Origin: Nageia nagi
Lineage: Eukaryota; Pinophyta
Direction of reading: 5' to 3'
DNA: 64,000 bases
NCBI GenBank assembly: GCA_050084985.1
Contig: JBITNC010000001.1
Location: forward strand, 83,700,001-83,764,000
In this document: positions 1-11,249 of the stretch, piece by piece
How positions within the stretch are numbered: position 1 is the stretch's first letter
Layout of the letters: each line of letters begins with the position of its first letter
Made by a program: the position numbers and the translations under genes
The notes under the pieces: generated by a model
What the model was told of the DNA's origin: nothing
What the model saw: only the letters and a program-made list of their open reading frames with translations
Databases searched by the model: none

Positions 1-770
1 CATTGATGACATACTTGGTTGCTAGAGTTTTAGGTCAAATTCAAGCATTATGATCAAAATAAATAGGAACAACATTATATTTAAGATAATTGAAAATATA
101 TTGATACCATTCATACATATTAATACAAATAGTTGCATAATAATGATCTTTAACAAAATCTTCAATAACATGCTCATGAGAAGGCTTACTTATATTTTTT
201 ATTGTAAGATTAGTTTCCTCATATTATATGTTAATAGGAGCAAGGGAAGTGGCACTAGCCATAGCATCAACATACCTTTTGGTGTCTCTTGGAATGTTAT
301 CAATTTCATACTTGATAAAGTAGATAAGGAGATTCTCCACCATATTTTTATATGTTTGTAGCTTGAGATATTTGGTGTTATAGATGGTGGATACTTGCTT
401 CATAATAAGTTAAGAATCACTAAATATTTTTATCCATTTTACTTTCAAAAGTATTACAACTTTCATAAGTAAAACAAGAGCCTCATATTATACCATATTA
501 TTAGTGTAATCAAAACTTAAGAAAAATGATATAGTAATAACATTACCGTGAGGATTTATCAGGATAATTATTTCCCCTTCTCTATGAATGCACTTGGAAA
601 CATCAAAAAATAGGATCTAATCATCATTTTCTATAAAACTAACAAAAACATGTAGGTACATAGGCTGAAGAATAGAGCAAAAATGCTAGGTTCATGGTTG
701 CTTTGGTCATCCACTTCATCAAGGAATTCTTTTTGCATGCTTGATACTTTATTTTGTAGGTGATTTATGA
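1..770 (-). pseudogene. Tat-type Ty3 retrotransposon fragment (second RNase H)
   Basis: The reverse strand reads as the plant Tat-type additional RNase H. A segment near 440-600 gives 'FDYTNNM', matching the family's 'CTNNMAEYEAL' block. Near 410 it gives 'IFSDS' (family GDS), and near 245-310 'YEIDNIPRDTK' followed by 'DAMASAT' (family 'EHVPR..N..ADALA'). The same domain occurs in element H at 48960-49480 and the two can be read side by side. Upstream residues near 665-770 look like the linker between the two RNase H domains. Stops interrupt the frame. The fragment is cut by the window start on one side and abuts the truncated LTR at 797 on the other, so the parent element cannot be delimited. 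Confidence 0.75.
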
Positions 771-796
771 TGAAATATACTATATCTTATCCCTTC

Positions 797-1290
797 AATG
801 TCTATAGCTAACATTTCCAAGGCATTTCTAAGATTATTTAAGGGCATGCTACTCTTTGATTCCAAAATGGGATTTTTGAGAGAGTTAGGATTTTAGGATT
901 GTAAGATTTGAAGGAAGACCAAGAGTCATTCTAGAATTTTGTATTTCTAAGATTGTGTTTTCTTCTTACTATAGGATATTGTATTATTTGTAGAAGATTG
1001 TATTGCCATTTTATTTATGATATTTATCTATGCATGTATTATTGTAATGTTCATATACAATGAGAAGAGAAGGCTCCAATTCCATGTTAGATTAACTCAC
1101 ATTGGTTGAACTAGGTAAATCATTATGTTGATCTTATTACATATTTGAGATTGCTAATTTATGATTTACATTATGCAATTTTTAAATTTATATACAATTT
1201 ATATGATCTTATAATGGTGAATGTATTTTTGTTTGAATCTATAAGTGAGGATCTGAGTATACTATAAGCATCTGGTGATTACAGATCACA
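797..1290 (+). repeat. LTR 1 of chromovirus A (5' truncated)
   Basis: This stretch aligns throughout with 6140-6673 and 26515-26948. Shared landmarks are 'gagagagttaggatttt', 'gcatgtattattgtaat', 'ctagattagctcacattg' and the terminal 'gatcaca' at 1284-1290. Homology with the other copies begins near 797, inside the LTR, so about 250 bp of its 5' end including the expected TGATC start is missing. A primer-binding site follows directly, which fixes the 3' end. Confidence 0.85.
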
Positions 1291-1302
1291 TGGTATCAGA
1301 TC
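1291..1302 (+). other. Primer-binding site of element A (iMet tRNA)
   Basis: TGGTATCAGATC follows the LTR directly. It differs at one position from TGGTATCAGAGC, the usual complement of initiator-Met tRNA in plant LTR retrotransposons. Confidence 0.8.
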
Positions 1303-1369
1303 TTGTGTACATCAAATTTGGCCTCAAAATTTTAGGTATTTTAGGTCAACAATGACATGTTTTTTGATG

Positions 1370-2345
1370 TTTGGGAGGATATCTCAAAGACCAAAGTTGA
1401 TTCAAAAGGATCCTAATATTGGTCAAAAGGGAAGAGCAACTAAAATGGATAATGCTAAAGAGCAATAGTCTACTATTCGTACCATGATGGATGCTAATTT
1501 TGAAAGGAGATTTTTAGCAATGAAGAATCATTTGGTTGAGTTGTTGGTTGCAAGAGCAAATGCAAATGTCAATTAGAGATTGCATGATGTAGTTGGGAAA
1601 CCTAATTCCTTATCTTTATTAAATCAAGTTCCATTCAAGGTGGAGGCCAAAGTAGACATTCCTACTTTTGGAGGAGAGGTTGATGCAAAGAAGGTGAAAA
1701 ATTGAAGGTTTATTTCCAAATTCATGGTGTTGTAAATTATGTTGATAAAATCTCTTTTTCTATATTAAAGATAAGTGGACATGCTTTACTTTGGTAGGAA
1801 ATCCATGTAGAAACTCTTAATCATGGACACTTATTGGAATATCTTCTTAGAATAAATTTAAGGAGTTATCAAGAGATCAATTCTATCTATTAGGATATTA
1901 TAGTAAATAATTGATGAAATGGCAATTATTTAGATAATAAAGAGGATAAAATGTTTAAGAATGCAATACAAAATTTAGGAAGCAAGCTACTTTTCTTGGG
2001 GTTTCACTAAAATATCTTTAAACTTTAATAAAATACATTGGAGATTTATGTAATCATTTGCAAAATAGTATCATGTTTTTTAATCTTACCAATTTGGATC
2101 AAGTGCATGTACAAGTGAAATACTTAGAGGAGTATAGTAAAGCAAAGATATAATATGATGAATCTAAGAAGGCTTATAATTCAAAGGGACGAAAAGAGAA
2201 GGGTAATGCTCAAGATAAAGGTAAAGGTAAGCAAGAAACAAAGACAACTAATATTTCAAAGAAAGAAGGTGATAGTAGACATTGTATTCATTATGATAAA
2301 GATGGTCATGTTGATGATAAATATTGGAAATTACATTCAAAATTA
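1370..2345 (+). pseudogene. gag of chromovirus A
   Basis: Across frames the strand reads as a Retrotrans_gag protein. 'VEAKVDIPTFGGEVDA' (near 1650-1690) matches the usual start of plant chromovirus capsid regions. It is followed by 'ISGHALLW' with TAG replacing a second Trp, then the 'LMKWQLFR' and 'EYTTEFR' type blocks near 1910-1985 with stops. A zinc knuckle is readable near 2275-2327 as C-x2-Y-x4-H-x4-Y, so two of its cysteines have become Tyr. Several stops and shifts make it non-functional. The zinc knuckle is also visible in B at 7665-7715, where the last Cys survives. Confidence 0.85.
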
Positions 2346-2880
2346 CATATATATTAGCATAATAATAAGGAGAAAACTAATGCTATGGTTCTTATATGTG
2401 ATGATATTGAGGGTAGTTTCAATGTTGATAAGAAAGTAAATTGTTCAACCATTCAAAAAGTTGAAGAACTCGAAGACATTAAAGAACAAAGGATTCAATT
2501 ATTCCATCTCAAAATCCAAATCAAGAAAACCAAAATAGATTGCGCTATTGATCTAGGTTCTCAAGAAAATTTGATTTTAAAGAATATGGTAACTAATTTG
2601 GGGTTGGAAACTTTTCACCATCCAAATCCATATCCTTTGGGGTGGATGCATCACAATGCTAGTTCACAAATCACTAAGCAATGTAAGTTGAAATTTACTA
2701 TTTGTGTAAAGTAAATTTATGAAGTTATTCTTGGTAACCCTTACATGTGGAATAGATATGGTCTCTATTACAAAATATTAAACAAACTATGATTCATGAA
2801 AGATGGAAAGATGTTTCTAGCTAGTGCACATAAAAGTAGGAAAAAGCTACCTTTGGTCACTATTAGTTAGGTAAAACATC
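2346..2880 (+). pseudogene. aspartic protease of chromovirus A
   Basis: The frame reads 'CAIDLGSQENLI' near 2540-2575, where the family has D-S-G-S-x-x-N-F-I. The catalytic Asp is kept but the following Ser is Leu. It continues with 'HPNPYPLGWMHHNA' and 'ITKQCKLKFTICVK', a strongly family-specific block also found in element F at 42450-42560. A stop at 2712 and later stops near 2790 and 2868 break the frame. Residues after 2715 ('NPYMWNRYGLYYKILN') continue the conserved protease C-terminal part. Confidence 0.85.
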
Positions 2881-3094
2881 TTGTGAGTTCTTCTATAAAA
2901 TTTGTTCTAATCATTGAAGACATGAGCCTTGGATGAGGTGAATCTCATGCTATAAATGACATGCAATATAGATTTTAGGCTATTAGCAGTGTGCAAAAGA
3001 GATGAACAAATGCAATATTTGGTTTGATAATATACTAACTTGTTTATAGATCCATAAGGATTACCTCATATATGGGATAGACAACATGATATTT
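2881..3094 (+). other. Protease to RT linker of element A
   Basis: Linker DNA between protease and RT. It has no recognisable domain, but 2990-3094 aligns with 18905-19000 in element B. That alignment marks where B resumes after insertion C. Confidence 0.55.
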
Positions 3095-3905
3095 GATTAT
3101 TACCTAATGCCTCATTTCCCAACATAACTTTGTATCGATAATGAGTTTTGGAGAAAGGGGAGATAAGGAGGAAGATTAAGGAGTTGGTTGATCAAGGTTT
3201 GATTAGATCAAGTATATCTTCATGTGGATCACCTATTATTTTGGTTTCCAAGAAGCATCAACATGGATAATGTGCATTAATTATAGAGCACTAATTAAAT
3301 TTACAATAAAAAGTTGCTATCGTTTGCCTCAGATAGATGATATTTTAGATCAGTTGGAAGGGGTAAACTTCTTCACAAAACCAAACTTAAGGAGTGGATA
3401 TCAACAAGTTTGAATCAAGGAGGACGAAATTTGGAATATTGATTTAAAAATAAAACAAAGCCTATTTGAATGGTTTATTTTTCCATTTGGTTTATTCAAT
3501 ACACCAACCACTTTTATGTGGGTAATGAATGATGTACTTTGTCCATTTATTGATTCTTTTATTTTTGTATACTTGAATGATATTCTTATTTATAGTTCTA
3601 CTTGGGAATAACATGTACATCTTAAACATGTATTTCAAACATTGCATAAGGAGAAGTTGTTATTGAAATATTTAAAATGTGAGTTTGGAAAAGAGTCTTT
3701 GGTGTATTTGAGCCATGTTATTGGTCATGGACAACTTAAGATAGATCCTAGTAAAGTAAGTGGTATATTAGATTGGCCAAGTCCATCTAATGTAACTAAA
3801 GTAAGGAGTTTCTTAGGTGTTATCCAATATTTGAGAGAGTTTATTATTGAGGTTTCTCATATTGCTTCACTTTTACATGATGTAACTAGTAAGAGGTAAT
3901 TTTTT
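3095..3905 (+). pseudogene. reverse transcriptase of chromovirus A
   Basis: RT blocks are readable in order: 'VDQGLIR' and 'SPIILVSKK' equivalents near 3190-3255, 'CINYRALIKFTIK' and 'YRLPQIDDILDQLEG' (3275-3365), 'FFTKPNLRSGYQQV' (3370-3410), 'FPFGLFNTPTTFM' (3483-3520), then 'FVYLNDILIYS' at 3563-3597. The catalytic YLDD box is therefore YLND, with an Asp-to-Asn change that should abolish activity. The connection domain 'LSHVIGHGQLKIDPSKV' follows at 3705-3760. Stops at 3411 and 3609 interrupt it. It is closely similar to B's RT at 18990-19830. Confidence 0.92.
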
Positions 3906-4400
3906 CAATGGAGAAAACAACAACAAATACCTTTTGACACTTTGAAGCAAAATATTATTAGTACACCTATGCTAGTACTTCCTAATTTATAGAAGCCATT
4001 TGAAGTGGAGACTAATGCAATTGACTATTCCATGGGAGCCATTTTGTTACAAGAAGGTAAACCAATTTGCTATCATTATAAAAAAGTTTAATGGGGCTAT
4101 TTTGAATTAGCATACTTATGATAAGGAAATGTATGCATTGGTTCAAGATGTTAGAAAGTGGAAACATTACTTAATGAAAAAAGAAATAATCATTCATATT
4201 GATCATCAACCATTAAAGTAGTTACAAACTCAATCAAAATTGAGACAAACTAGACAATATAGATGGATGGATTTTCTACAACAATTTCATCTAGTGATTA
4301 AGTATAATAAAGAAACATAGAATAAAGTTATTGACATACTTTCTAGGCCACTCGTAACTATAGATTTCACACCATAAATGGTGTACAATACTAATTTTGG
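3906..4400 (+). pseudogene. RNase H of chromovirus A
   Basis: 'KPFEVETNAIDYSMGAILLQEGKPICYH' type residues are readable at 3990-4080. The first catalytic Asp is Asn (ETNA where the family has ETDA). Blocks matching '[11 protein letters not shown]' and 'DHQPLK' follow with several stops. It sits directly after RT as in all Ty3 elements. It is decayed beyond function. Confidence 0.85.
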
Positions 4401-5735
4401 ACCATTAGCAACACATAAACAAGTTCCAATAAGTTCCCTCTTAGTGCTAAAATTTCATCCTTTTCTATTTGAGTCATTTTTGAAGGCATATGTGCAGGAT
4501 CCTGAATCTGGAGAAGTGTATGAGTAGTTTTCTTCATCTAGGTCCAAGTATGAGGGTATGGATGAATTTCATTTGTAAAATGTAATTATAGTTTTAATTC
4601 ATTATGTGTACCTATAGGTGAAAGGATTGAAATAATTAAAGAGAAATATACTTCAAATATTATAGTACATTTTGGGGTTGGAAAGACATTATACAATTTA
4701 CAAAGATATATATATTGGCCAAAGATGCAAGATCAAGTTGCCAAGTACATTAGGAGGTATTCTTTGTGGTGCACTAACAAGCCAAGTAACAAGAAATTGA
4801 GTTTGTATCAGCCACTTCTAGTACCTTCATTCCCGTGGGAGTGTATCTCAATGGATTTTATAGGAGGATTTCCTATGACTATGAAGGGTCATGACTATTT
4901 ATTTATTGTTGTGGATAGATTTAGCAAGATGTATGTTTTTATTCCATGTAAAAAGACTATAATAGGACAAGAACCTACAAATTTATTCTTTTCTAATGTA
5001 TGGATCCATTTTGAATTGTCTAGTTCCATTATTTCAAATAGATATAGTAGATTTTTGGGCATGATTTAGATATGTTTGTAGGAAAAAATAGATACAAGGT
5101 TGAAAATGAGTACTCCCTTTCATATAAAATGGATGAAAAAACTAACATGGTGAACAAGAAAGTAGTTCAACTCTTGAAGGGTTATTATGGCAAGCATACT
5201 AAGTATTAGGATGAATATCTTGAAAAAAAAAACATGCATACAATAGGGAAATTCATTTTGCAATTAATAAGAGTCCTTTTGATACTTATTTTGGGTTCTT
5301 ACCACCTTCAACTTTTGATTGTGTATTTGGGTAGCAAAAGGATGAAGAAGATTCACTTGAGATAGGCAACTTCATTTGAAATTCTAACAGAAACTTCAGA
5401 TAAGCCAAGATAAGTACAAGATAAGACATGAAAAACATAGAGTTTAAAATAAGTTTCATATAGGAGACCATGTTTAGTTACATCTTAGTAAGGAGAGGTT
5501 GCAATGATCAACCAAGAAGTTAAAACTTATAAGGTATGGACCATTTGAGATTGTAGAGAAAGTGAGTGAGAATGATTTTAAATTAGATCTTTTGGCATAT
5601 ATGAACATCTATTCAATTATGAATGTTGAACATTTGAAATTATATGAGCCATCTATGTTGACTAAAGATGAAGTAGGTTCAAATCCGATTTTTCAATCTC
5701 TTGATGATTTAGCTCCTAATACTATGGATGAACTC
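4401..5735 (+). pseudogene. integrase of chromovirus A
   Basis: The N-terminal zinc-finger region reads 'HFGVGKTLYNLQRYIYWPKMQDQVAKYI' near 4670-4755. The core follows with 'ECISMDFIGGFP' at 4838-4875 carrying the first catalytic Asp and 'HDYLFIVVDRFSKMYVFIPC'. The second Asp block is 'SNRYSRF' at 5033-5055, where the family has SDRD, so the second Asp is lost. The C-terminal part is readable in pieces ('YGPFEIVEKVSEN' near 5535-5575, 'MNVEHLKLYEPSM' near 5620-5660). Compared with B, a stretch near 5360 is missing. It is a pseudogene. Confidence 0.88.
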
Positions 5736-5885
5736 TAGGAGGATTACATATTATAAAAGAAGGTTCATGCTATAAGGAGAGAATAAACAAAGTTGTGATT
5801 GGCTGGATGGAAAGGATATAATCCTAATATAGCTAAGAGGATGGATAGATCCAAAGTTGGGGAGTTGTATCCTCATCTATGAATT
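5736..5885 (+). pseudogene. putative chromodomain tail of element A
   Basis: After the integrase the frame reads 'DYIL.KKVHAIRRE' and then 'LAGWKGYNPNIAKRMD', ending 'GELYPHL'. The W-K-G-Y-[NP] core resembles the chromodomain found at the end of chromovirus integrases. The same tail occurs in B at 26100-26265. Three stop codons interrupt it. The chromodomain call is by resemblance of a short core and is less certain than the pol domains. Confidence 0.6.
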
Positions 5886-5918
5886 TGTGGGACCAAATTC
5901 TTTTCCATTAGGGAGTTA

Positions 5919-6673
5919 TGATCCAAATTGGATCATATGTTAGGGAGTAGTCATTCCAAAGGTATCTGTGCTCAGACATAGATCAAAGATCAAAATATAG
6001 AGCTATTTGGTATTCAATTTTGTGCCCTCAATGGTGTATAAATTACTAATTTTAGGCTGTTAACAGTGTACACTTTGATGCATCAACAAGGGAGGTCAAA
6101 GGGAAATTAACTTGTTGGGTAGATGAAATGATTTGATGTCTATAGGTGATATTTTTAAGGCATTTCTAGGCCTATTTAAGGGCATGCTACTCTTTCATTC
6201 CATAATGGGAGTTTTGAGAGAGTTAGGATTTTGAGATTGTAAGATTTGAAGAAAGATTGAGAGTCATTCTAGAAATTTGTAGTTCTAATATTGTATTTTC
6301 TTCTTGCTATAGGAGGTTGTAGTAATTGTAGGAGATTTAATTACCATTTTATTGATGGTATTTATCTATGCATGTATTATTGTAATATCCATAGAAAATG
6401 AGAGGAGAAGGATGCATGTATTATTGTAATGTCCATAGAAATTGAGAAGAAAAGGATCTAATTCCATCCTAGATTAGCTCATATTGAGTGAACTAGGGTA
6501 AATCATTATGTTGATCTTATTATGTACTTGAGATTACTAGTTTGTGATTTACATTATGCAATTTTCAAATTTATATGAAATTTTTATGATCTTGTAATGG
6601 TGAATGTATTTTCATTCACATATGTAAGTGAGGATTTGAGTATGCTATAATCATTTCATGAATATGGATCACA
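5919..6673 (+). repeat. LTR 2, shared by chromoviruses A and B
   Basis: This is the most complete LTR of the family, 755 bp from TGATCC to GATCACA. A purine tract (near 5908-5918) precedes it, which makes it the 3' LTR of A. The primer site TGGTATTAGAGC (6674-6685) follows, which makes it the 5' LTR of B. It aligns with 26278-26948 from the start and with 797-1290 in its second half. A short internal duplication ('gcatgtattattgtaat' plus flank) occurs at 6372-6435. Confidence 0.9.
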
Positions 6674-6685
6674 TGGTATTAGAGC
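6674..6685 (+). other. Primer-binding site of element B (iMet tRNA)
   Basis: TGGTATTAGAGC follows LTR 2 and differs from the iMet-tRNA complement by one C-to-T change. Confidence 0.85.
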
Positions 6686-6734
6686 TTGTGTGCATCAAAT
6701 TTGGACTCAAAATTTTATGTATTTCAAGTCACCA

Positions 6735-7830
6735 ACAATTCTTTTGTAATGTTTGGGAGGAGATATCAAACACCAAAGTTGATTTTAAAGGATCCTAAGA
6801 TTGGTTGAAAGGGAATAATGAATGAAGTGGATAATTCAAAGGAGCAATAGTCTATTATTTGTACCATGATAAATGTCAATTTTGAAAGGAGGTTTTCAAT
6901 AATGAAGAATCATTTGGCTTGTTTGGTTGAGTTGTTGACTTTTGAAGCAAATTCAAATGAAAATTAGAGATATCAAGATGTATTTGGAATACCTAATTCA
7001 TTATCTTCATCAATATGAGTTCCATTCAAGATGGAGGCCAAAGTGAACATTCCTACTTTTGAAGGAGAGGTTAATGTAGAGAAGCTAAACAATTGTTAAA
7101 ATAATTGGAGGTCTATTTTTAAATTCATGGTGTTGTAAATGATGTTGATAAAACCTCTTTTTCTAGATTAAAGATGAGTGGACATGATTTAGTTTGGTGG
7201 GAAAGCCATGTAGAAATTCTTAATCATGAACACTTATTGGAAATATCTTCTTGTAATGAATTTAAGAAGTTGTTAAGAGATAAATTATATCCATTAGGAT
7301 ATCATAATAAATAATTGATGAAATGCCAATTCTTTATATAAAAAAGGGCAAAATATTCAAGAATACACTATAGAATTTAGAAATAAGCTACTTTTCTTAC
7401 TAAAAGATCCTCAAACTTTAATGAAGTATATTGGAGGTTTACATATTCATTTGAAAAACACTATCATGTTGTTTAATCCTACTAATCTTGATCAAGTGCA
7501 TGTAGAAATGCAATACTTAAAGGAGGATTGTAAAGTAAGGAGATAATATGATGAATCCAAGAAGGCTTACAATTCAAGGGGAGGACAAGAGAAGGGTAAA
7601 TCTCAAGATAAAGGGAAAGATAAGTAAGAAACAAAAATCATTAATACTTCAAAGAAAGAAGGTAATAGTGGACATTGTAGTTATTATAATAAATATGATC
7701 ATGTTGATGATAAATGTTGGAAATTATATTTAGAATTACACCCATATAAGCATAATAATAAGGAGAAAACTAATCCTATGGTTCTTATATGTTATGATAT
7801 TGAGGGTAATTCAAATGTTAATGAGAGGGT
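6735..7830 (+). pseudogene. gag of chromovirus B
   Basis: It is collinear with A's gag. 'MEAKVNIPTFEGEVN' is readable at 7032-7075, followed by 'LKMSGHDLVWWESHVEILN' type residues near 7165-7220. The zinc knuckle near 7665-7715 is C-x2-Y-x4-H-x4-C (one Cys lost). The frame then runs into 'MVLICYDIEGN' at 7778-7810, the start of the protease linker, and collinearity with A stops at about 7830 where element C's LTR begins. Stops and shifts make it non-coding. Confidence 0.85.
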
Positions 7831-8323
7831 TCAAGGAGTTGAATTATATACTGAACAACTCTATATTCACCATATCATATGAAAGCTCACAAATCACATT
7901 TAACAAACTCATAAATCAATCTCACAAAGATAACTCAAGATGTAAGTGGTTCCTCCAACTAGGAATACATCCACTAACTAGATCTCATTTCATTCACAAA
8001 ATATGAACTCTTATAATCCTTCTATTCTTATCTCCTAGACACTATCCTATAGTATAACCTTACTCCACAAATTGATGTGTAATCACAAAGAGGGATCCTT
8101 CTATTTATAGCCAAAAATCCATCTTTAGATCACCCTTTTACCCAATGTACAAAGGTATGATATGCACTCCCTTTTACATGCTCATGACATAGAGTGTAGG
8201 ACAAATTATATTATCATATTCACTTAAATACTTAAGGTATATAATGATACCCTTAGGTATTAATGAATTTACTAAGAAGGATTATTACAAAAATTTTACA
8301 ATAATGCATTATACATTCCAACA
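7831..8323 (-). repeat. 3' LTR of copia element C
   Basis: 493 bp, ending 'attccaaca' on the + strand (element start TGTTGGAAT). It aligns along its length with 18421-18902, for example 'aaatcaatctcacaaaga' and 'ccactaactagatctca'. The outer end reads TC where the other copy has TG, a point change. Confidence 0.88.
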
Positions 8324-8333
8324 CTCCCCCTTA
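8324..8333 (-). other. Polypurine tract of element C
   Basis: The minus strand reads TAAGGGGGAG immediately before the LTR start TGTTGGAAT, the usual plus-strand primer position in copia elements. Confidence 0.8.
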
Positions 8334-8355
8334 ATGTAATATTGGGATATAGTGG

Positions 8356-8356
<1 letters not shown>

Positions 8357-8441
<85 letters not shown>
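8357..8441. repeat. (AG)n microsatellite
   Basis: About 83 bp of AG repeats with a single 'agg' interruption near 8391. It lies just inside the 3' LTR of element C. Confidence 0.98.
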
Positions 8442-8445
<4 letters not shown>

Positions 8446-9099
8446 CCAAATAGATATAACTAAATATGAGAACATTTTATATATTTGTGAGGTAAGAGAT
8501 ATCTAGTTTGAGACTCAATATTTTACCATTTTAACAAATGGTTTACAATACAATCATTAGCCACAACCATTTTCAATGTACATAAAGTAGTCATCCAATT
8601 GGAATTCATGAAGAGTCTCTAAGAGTATACATACCTAGAGTAAGTAATGTGCAATCTCAAGGAACCTACAGGTCATAAGAATCTAAAATAAAAAGATTAG
8701 TTAGATGCAACATATTCAAATGAATGCCACCATTAAATGATCAATGGTTCATTATAAGTCATCACAAAGATGCTAGGCCAAAACTTGTAATCACCTACTA
8801 TATACAAAATATGTGTTGATTTTTATAACAAATGGAGTGAAACAAATTGCACATATAGGTTCCTCACATATGGATAATTGAATAGTAATAAAATACACAT
8901 AAGTGTTTCTCACACATGGATAATTAAATAATGCTATATTGGGCAATCTTTTTCTCTAAAGAATTATACAAGTTCCTTATGTAGATCAAACTTACTATGA
9001 AGGTGTACAACAAAATCAATACAATACAACACAAAATCTTCTTAGGGGTGAAATTTTCATCACAAACATGAATTCAACATAGGAATTCTAACTTCACTC
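8442..9099 (-). other. Untranslated 3' region of element C
   Basis: 650 bp between the end of RNase H and the purine tract. I see no domain. Two short copies of a phrase like 'acacataagtgtttctcacacatggataatt' occur near 8855-8930, suggesting a small local duplication. Confidence 0.5.
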
Positions 9100-9682
9100 C
9101 TCTTTAAGGGCAACTTCACCAACCTAATAGCAGCCTTAAGATTACAAAACTAAGCTTTAAGAAGGGGCTTGGTGAACAAATTAGTGGAGTTCAAGGTGGA
9201 TGGATAATACTCCAAGTGTATGATTCCATCAAGAACCTTCTCCCTAAAAAAAAGAACTAAATTACCACATGCTATGTTCTCTAATGGAAAATAAGATTCT
9301 TAGCCAAAGAAATAGCTGATTGATTATCTAAAGAAATCAAAGATGATATAGTTTTCTCATATCCAATTTCTTTCAAAAGATACCTTAGCTAAACAATTTT
9401 CTAGGCTACAATAGACATTACATGGTATTATGCTTTTATGGTGGAAAGAGAAATAGTAGGGTGCTTCTTGAAAGCCCTAGAGATAACACCTGAACTAATG
9501 CTAAAAACATATGCAGAGGTCGATTTCCTATTATCTATATCTTCCCTATAGTTATAATCTAAAAACCTTAAGAGAAGAAATGAGAGCAACTTGGAATACT
9601 TGAGAGCAAGATCCTTCTTCCTTGTAACATACCTTAAGATTTGCTTAACACCATTGAAGTACTTAACATATAGTTTTTGCAT
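9100..9682 (-). pseudogene. copia RNase H of element C
   Basis: The minus strand reads 'VKQILRYVTRKKDLALKYS', then 'DNRKSTSAYVFSISSGVIS', 'KKHPTISLSTIKA' (family SSTEAEY), then 'LRYLLKEIGYEKT' and 'DNQSAISLAKN'. The ST-x-A block shows the usual catalytic Glu replaced by Lys followed by a stop. This is the standard copia C-terminal RNase H, broken by stops after 9428. Confidence 0.9.
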
Positions 9683-10780
9683 AAATCAAGATATCAAATT
9701 CACTACAAAGGCAATATCTAGCCTAGAAATATTCAAATATAAAAGACTACTAATTAATTACCTGTAAGCCATAGCATCAGCCAACTGAGAGTTGGAGCTC
9801 AAAGAAATAGTGATTCCATGAGAGACTAAGATCATACAATATATACACTCATTTATTTCAAACTTCTACAAGATGTCTGATATATACTTAGATTGATTAA
9901 GATAAGTATAATCCTTGTATTGACACATTTGAATTCCAAGATAGTACTACAATAGATCAAGATTAGTCATTTCAAATGTTTCCTTAAGCTTGGATATGAA
10001 TTCTTGAATAATTTCATCATTGTTCCTAGTAATGAAAAGATCACCTACATAAAGAATAATTAAGACCATATCTTTTCCTTGATTGAGCACGTATAGATAA
10101 AAGTTAGAAAAACACTTGGAGAAACTAATGTATACAAAGTACCTTAAAATCTTCTTTTATTAGGCTCTAGGTGTTTGTTTAAGTCCATACAATGACTTCT
10201 TTAGCTTGCACATAAAAGACTCTTTACCTTCCACAATAAACCCTACTAGTTGATTCATGAAGATTTCCACATATAAGGTACTATTAAAAAATGCACTCTT
10301 GATATCAAGTTGAAAAACTTTCCATCCTTGAGTTGCAAAAAGAGTAAGGATTATTCTAATAGTGGGAATCTTTACCATGGGAGCAAAGCTTTCCTCATAA
10401 TCTACATTGTATTTTTAAGCAAAACCTTTGGCTACTAATCTTGCTTTGTATTTTTCTATATCCCCAATAGAATTGTATTTGACCTTGTAGTTCAACTTAT
10501 TGCCAATTACATTTTTTTCATTAGTATAAGGAACTAAATCCTAAGTTTCATTTTTCATAAGTGCCTCATACTCAAGTTTCATGGCTTCCACTTAACACTT
10601 GTGCTTAGAAGCATATTTGAAAGATGAGAGCTCATGCTTGTTATCAATATTGGTAAATAAAGATTTGTTCAAGGTCATGCTTCTTGTTACCCTTTGAGTT
10701 GGAAAATTTTGCTCTTAAGGTGACTTGCTCATATCAATATCCAACCAACTATATGCAACTAAGGAGACTTATAGATCATA
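9683..10780 (-). pseudogene. copia reverse transcriptase of element C
   Basis: Best preserved at 10160-10378: 'GWKVFQLDIKSAFFNSTLYVEIFM', 'GKESFMCKLKKSLYGLKQTPRA'. These are the copia RVT_2 blocks (family 'QLDVKSAFLNG' and 'LKKALYGLKQAPRAW'). The region near 10020-10140 continues with the YVDD-containing part on the same strand, recognisable as 'VLIILYVGDL' equivalents with substitutions. Many stops are present. Confidence 0.9.
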
Positions 10781-10872
10781 TACATCCTCATTAGAAATAG
10801 GTTCTTATGGAATTTTATTGAACTTTACATCTTTTGAAATGAACACTAATTTATAAGATGGAGAGTAGAGCT
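10781..10872 (-). pseudogene. copia integrase C-terminus of element C (outer part)
   Basis: Minus-strand residues 'LVFISKDVKFN' correspond to the conserved '(V)ISRDVVFDE' tail of copia integrase. It is separated from the rest of integrase (13678-14400) by element D. Removing D and one TSD rejoins the two parts. Confidence 0.75.
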
Positions 10873-10877
10873 TGTAG
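10873..10877. other. Left TSD of element D (TGTAG)
   Basis: TGTAG precedes D's left LTR. An identical TGTAG at 13673-13677 follows the right LTR. Confidence 0.9.
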
Positions 10878-11235
10878 TGTTAGGTCCCTATACTACTCAT
10901 GTAACCCATATATTGTTATTATGTGTCCCATAGAAGTCCACTATGGTTATTGTTATTCCCTTACATTATTATTGTTATGTTAGCTAGACATTATTATTGT
11001 TATGTTGGCTAGTGTCCTTTCATTGTAGTGTCAACCCTTGGACTCCTATATATACTAAGGAGGTATTATCATTTGTATCATCTATTGTTGTGTAATTCAT
11101 GTGATGTAAATGAGGTTGCCCCCTCAAAGTGGATTATTACAAAGAAGGTTGCCTGCTTAAAGTGTCTTATTATAGATATTATCTCTTATTCAAGGCATTG
11201 AGCTTTATGCTATTTTGAGAACTTTGTTCATAACA
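10878..11235 (+). repeat. 5' LTR of element D
   Basis: 358 bp, TGTTAGGTCCC to TTCATAACA. It contains a 25-bp internal duplication around 'ttattattgttatgtt' (10968-11010) absent from the right copy. A plausible TATA box 'tatatatac' lies near 11046. Confidence 0.92.
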
Positions 11236-11237
11236 TT

Positions 11238-11249
11238 TGGTACCAAAGA
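11238..11249 (+). other. Primer-binding site of element D (degenerate)
   Basis: TGGTACCAAAGA lies 2 bp inside the LTR. It matches the iMet complement TGGTATCAGAGC at 9 of 12 positions, and two of the three changes are transitions. Confidence 0.6.

Larger units (their letters stand above)
797..6673 (+). mobile_element. Ty3/gypsy chromovirus A (degenerate)
   Basis: Element A has the order LTR, iMet-type primer site, gag with zinc knuckle, protease, RT, RNase H, integrase, chromodomain-like tail, purine tract, LTR. This is the order of plant chromoviruses. The left LTR lacks roughly its first 250 bp, and the right LTR (5919-6673) is shared with element B, which follows in the same orientation. 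All domains carry stops or frameshifts, many of them C-to-T or G-to-A type (for example TGG to TAG in gag, near 1795). The element cannot encode its own proteins. Confidence 0.9.
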
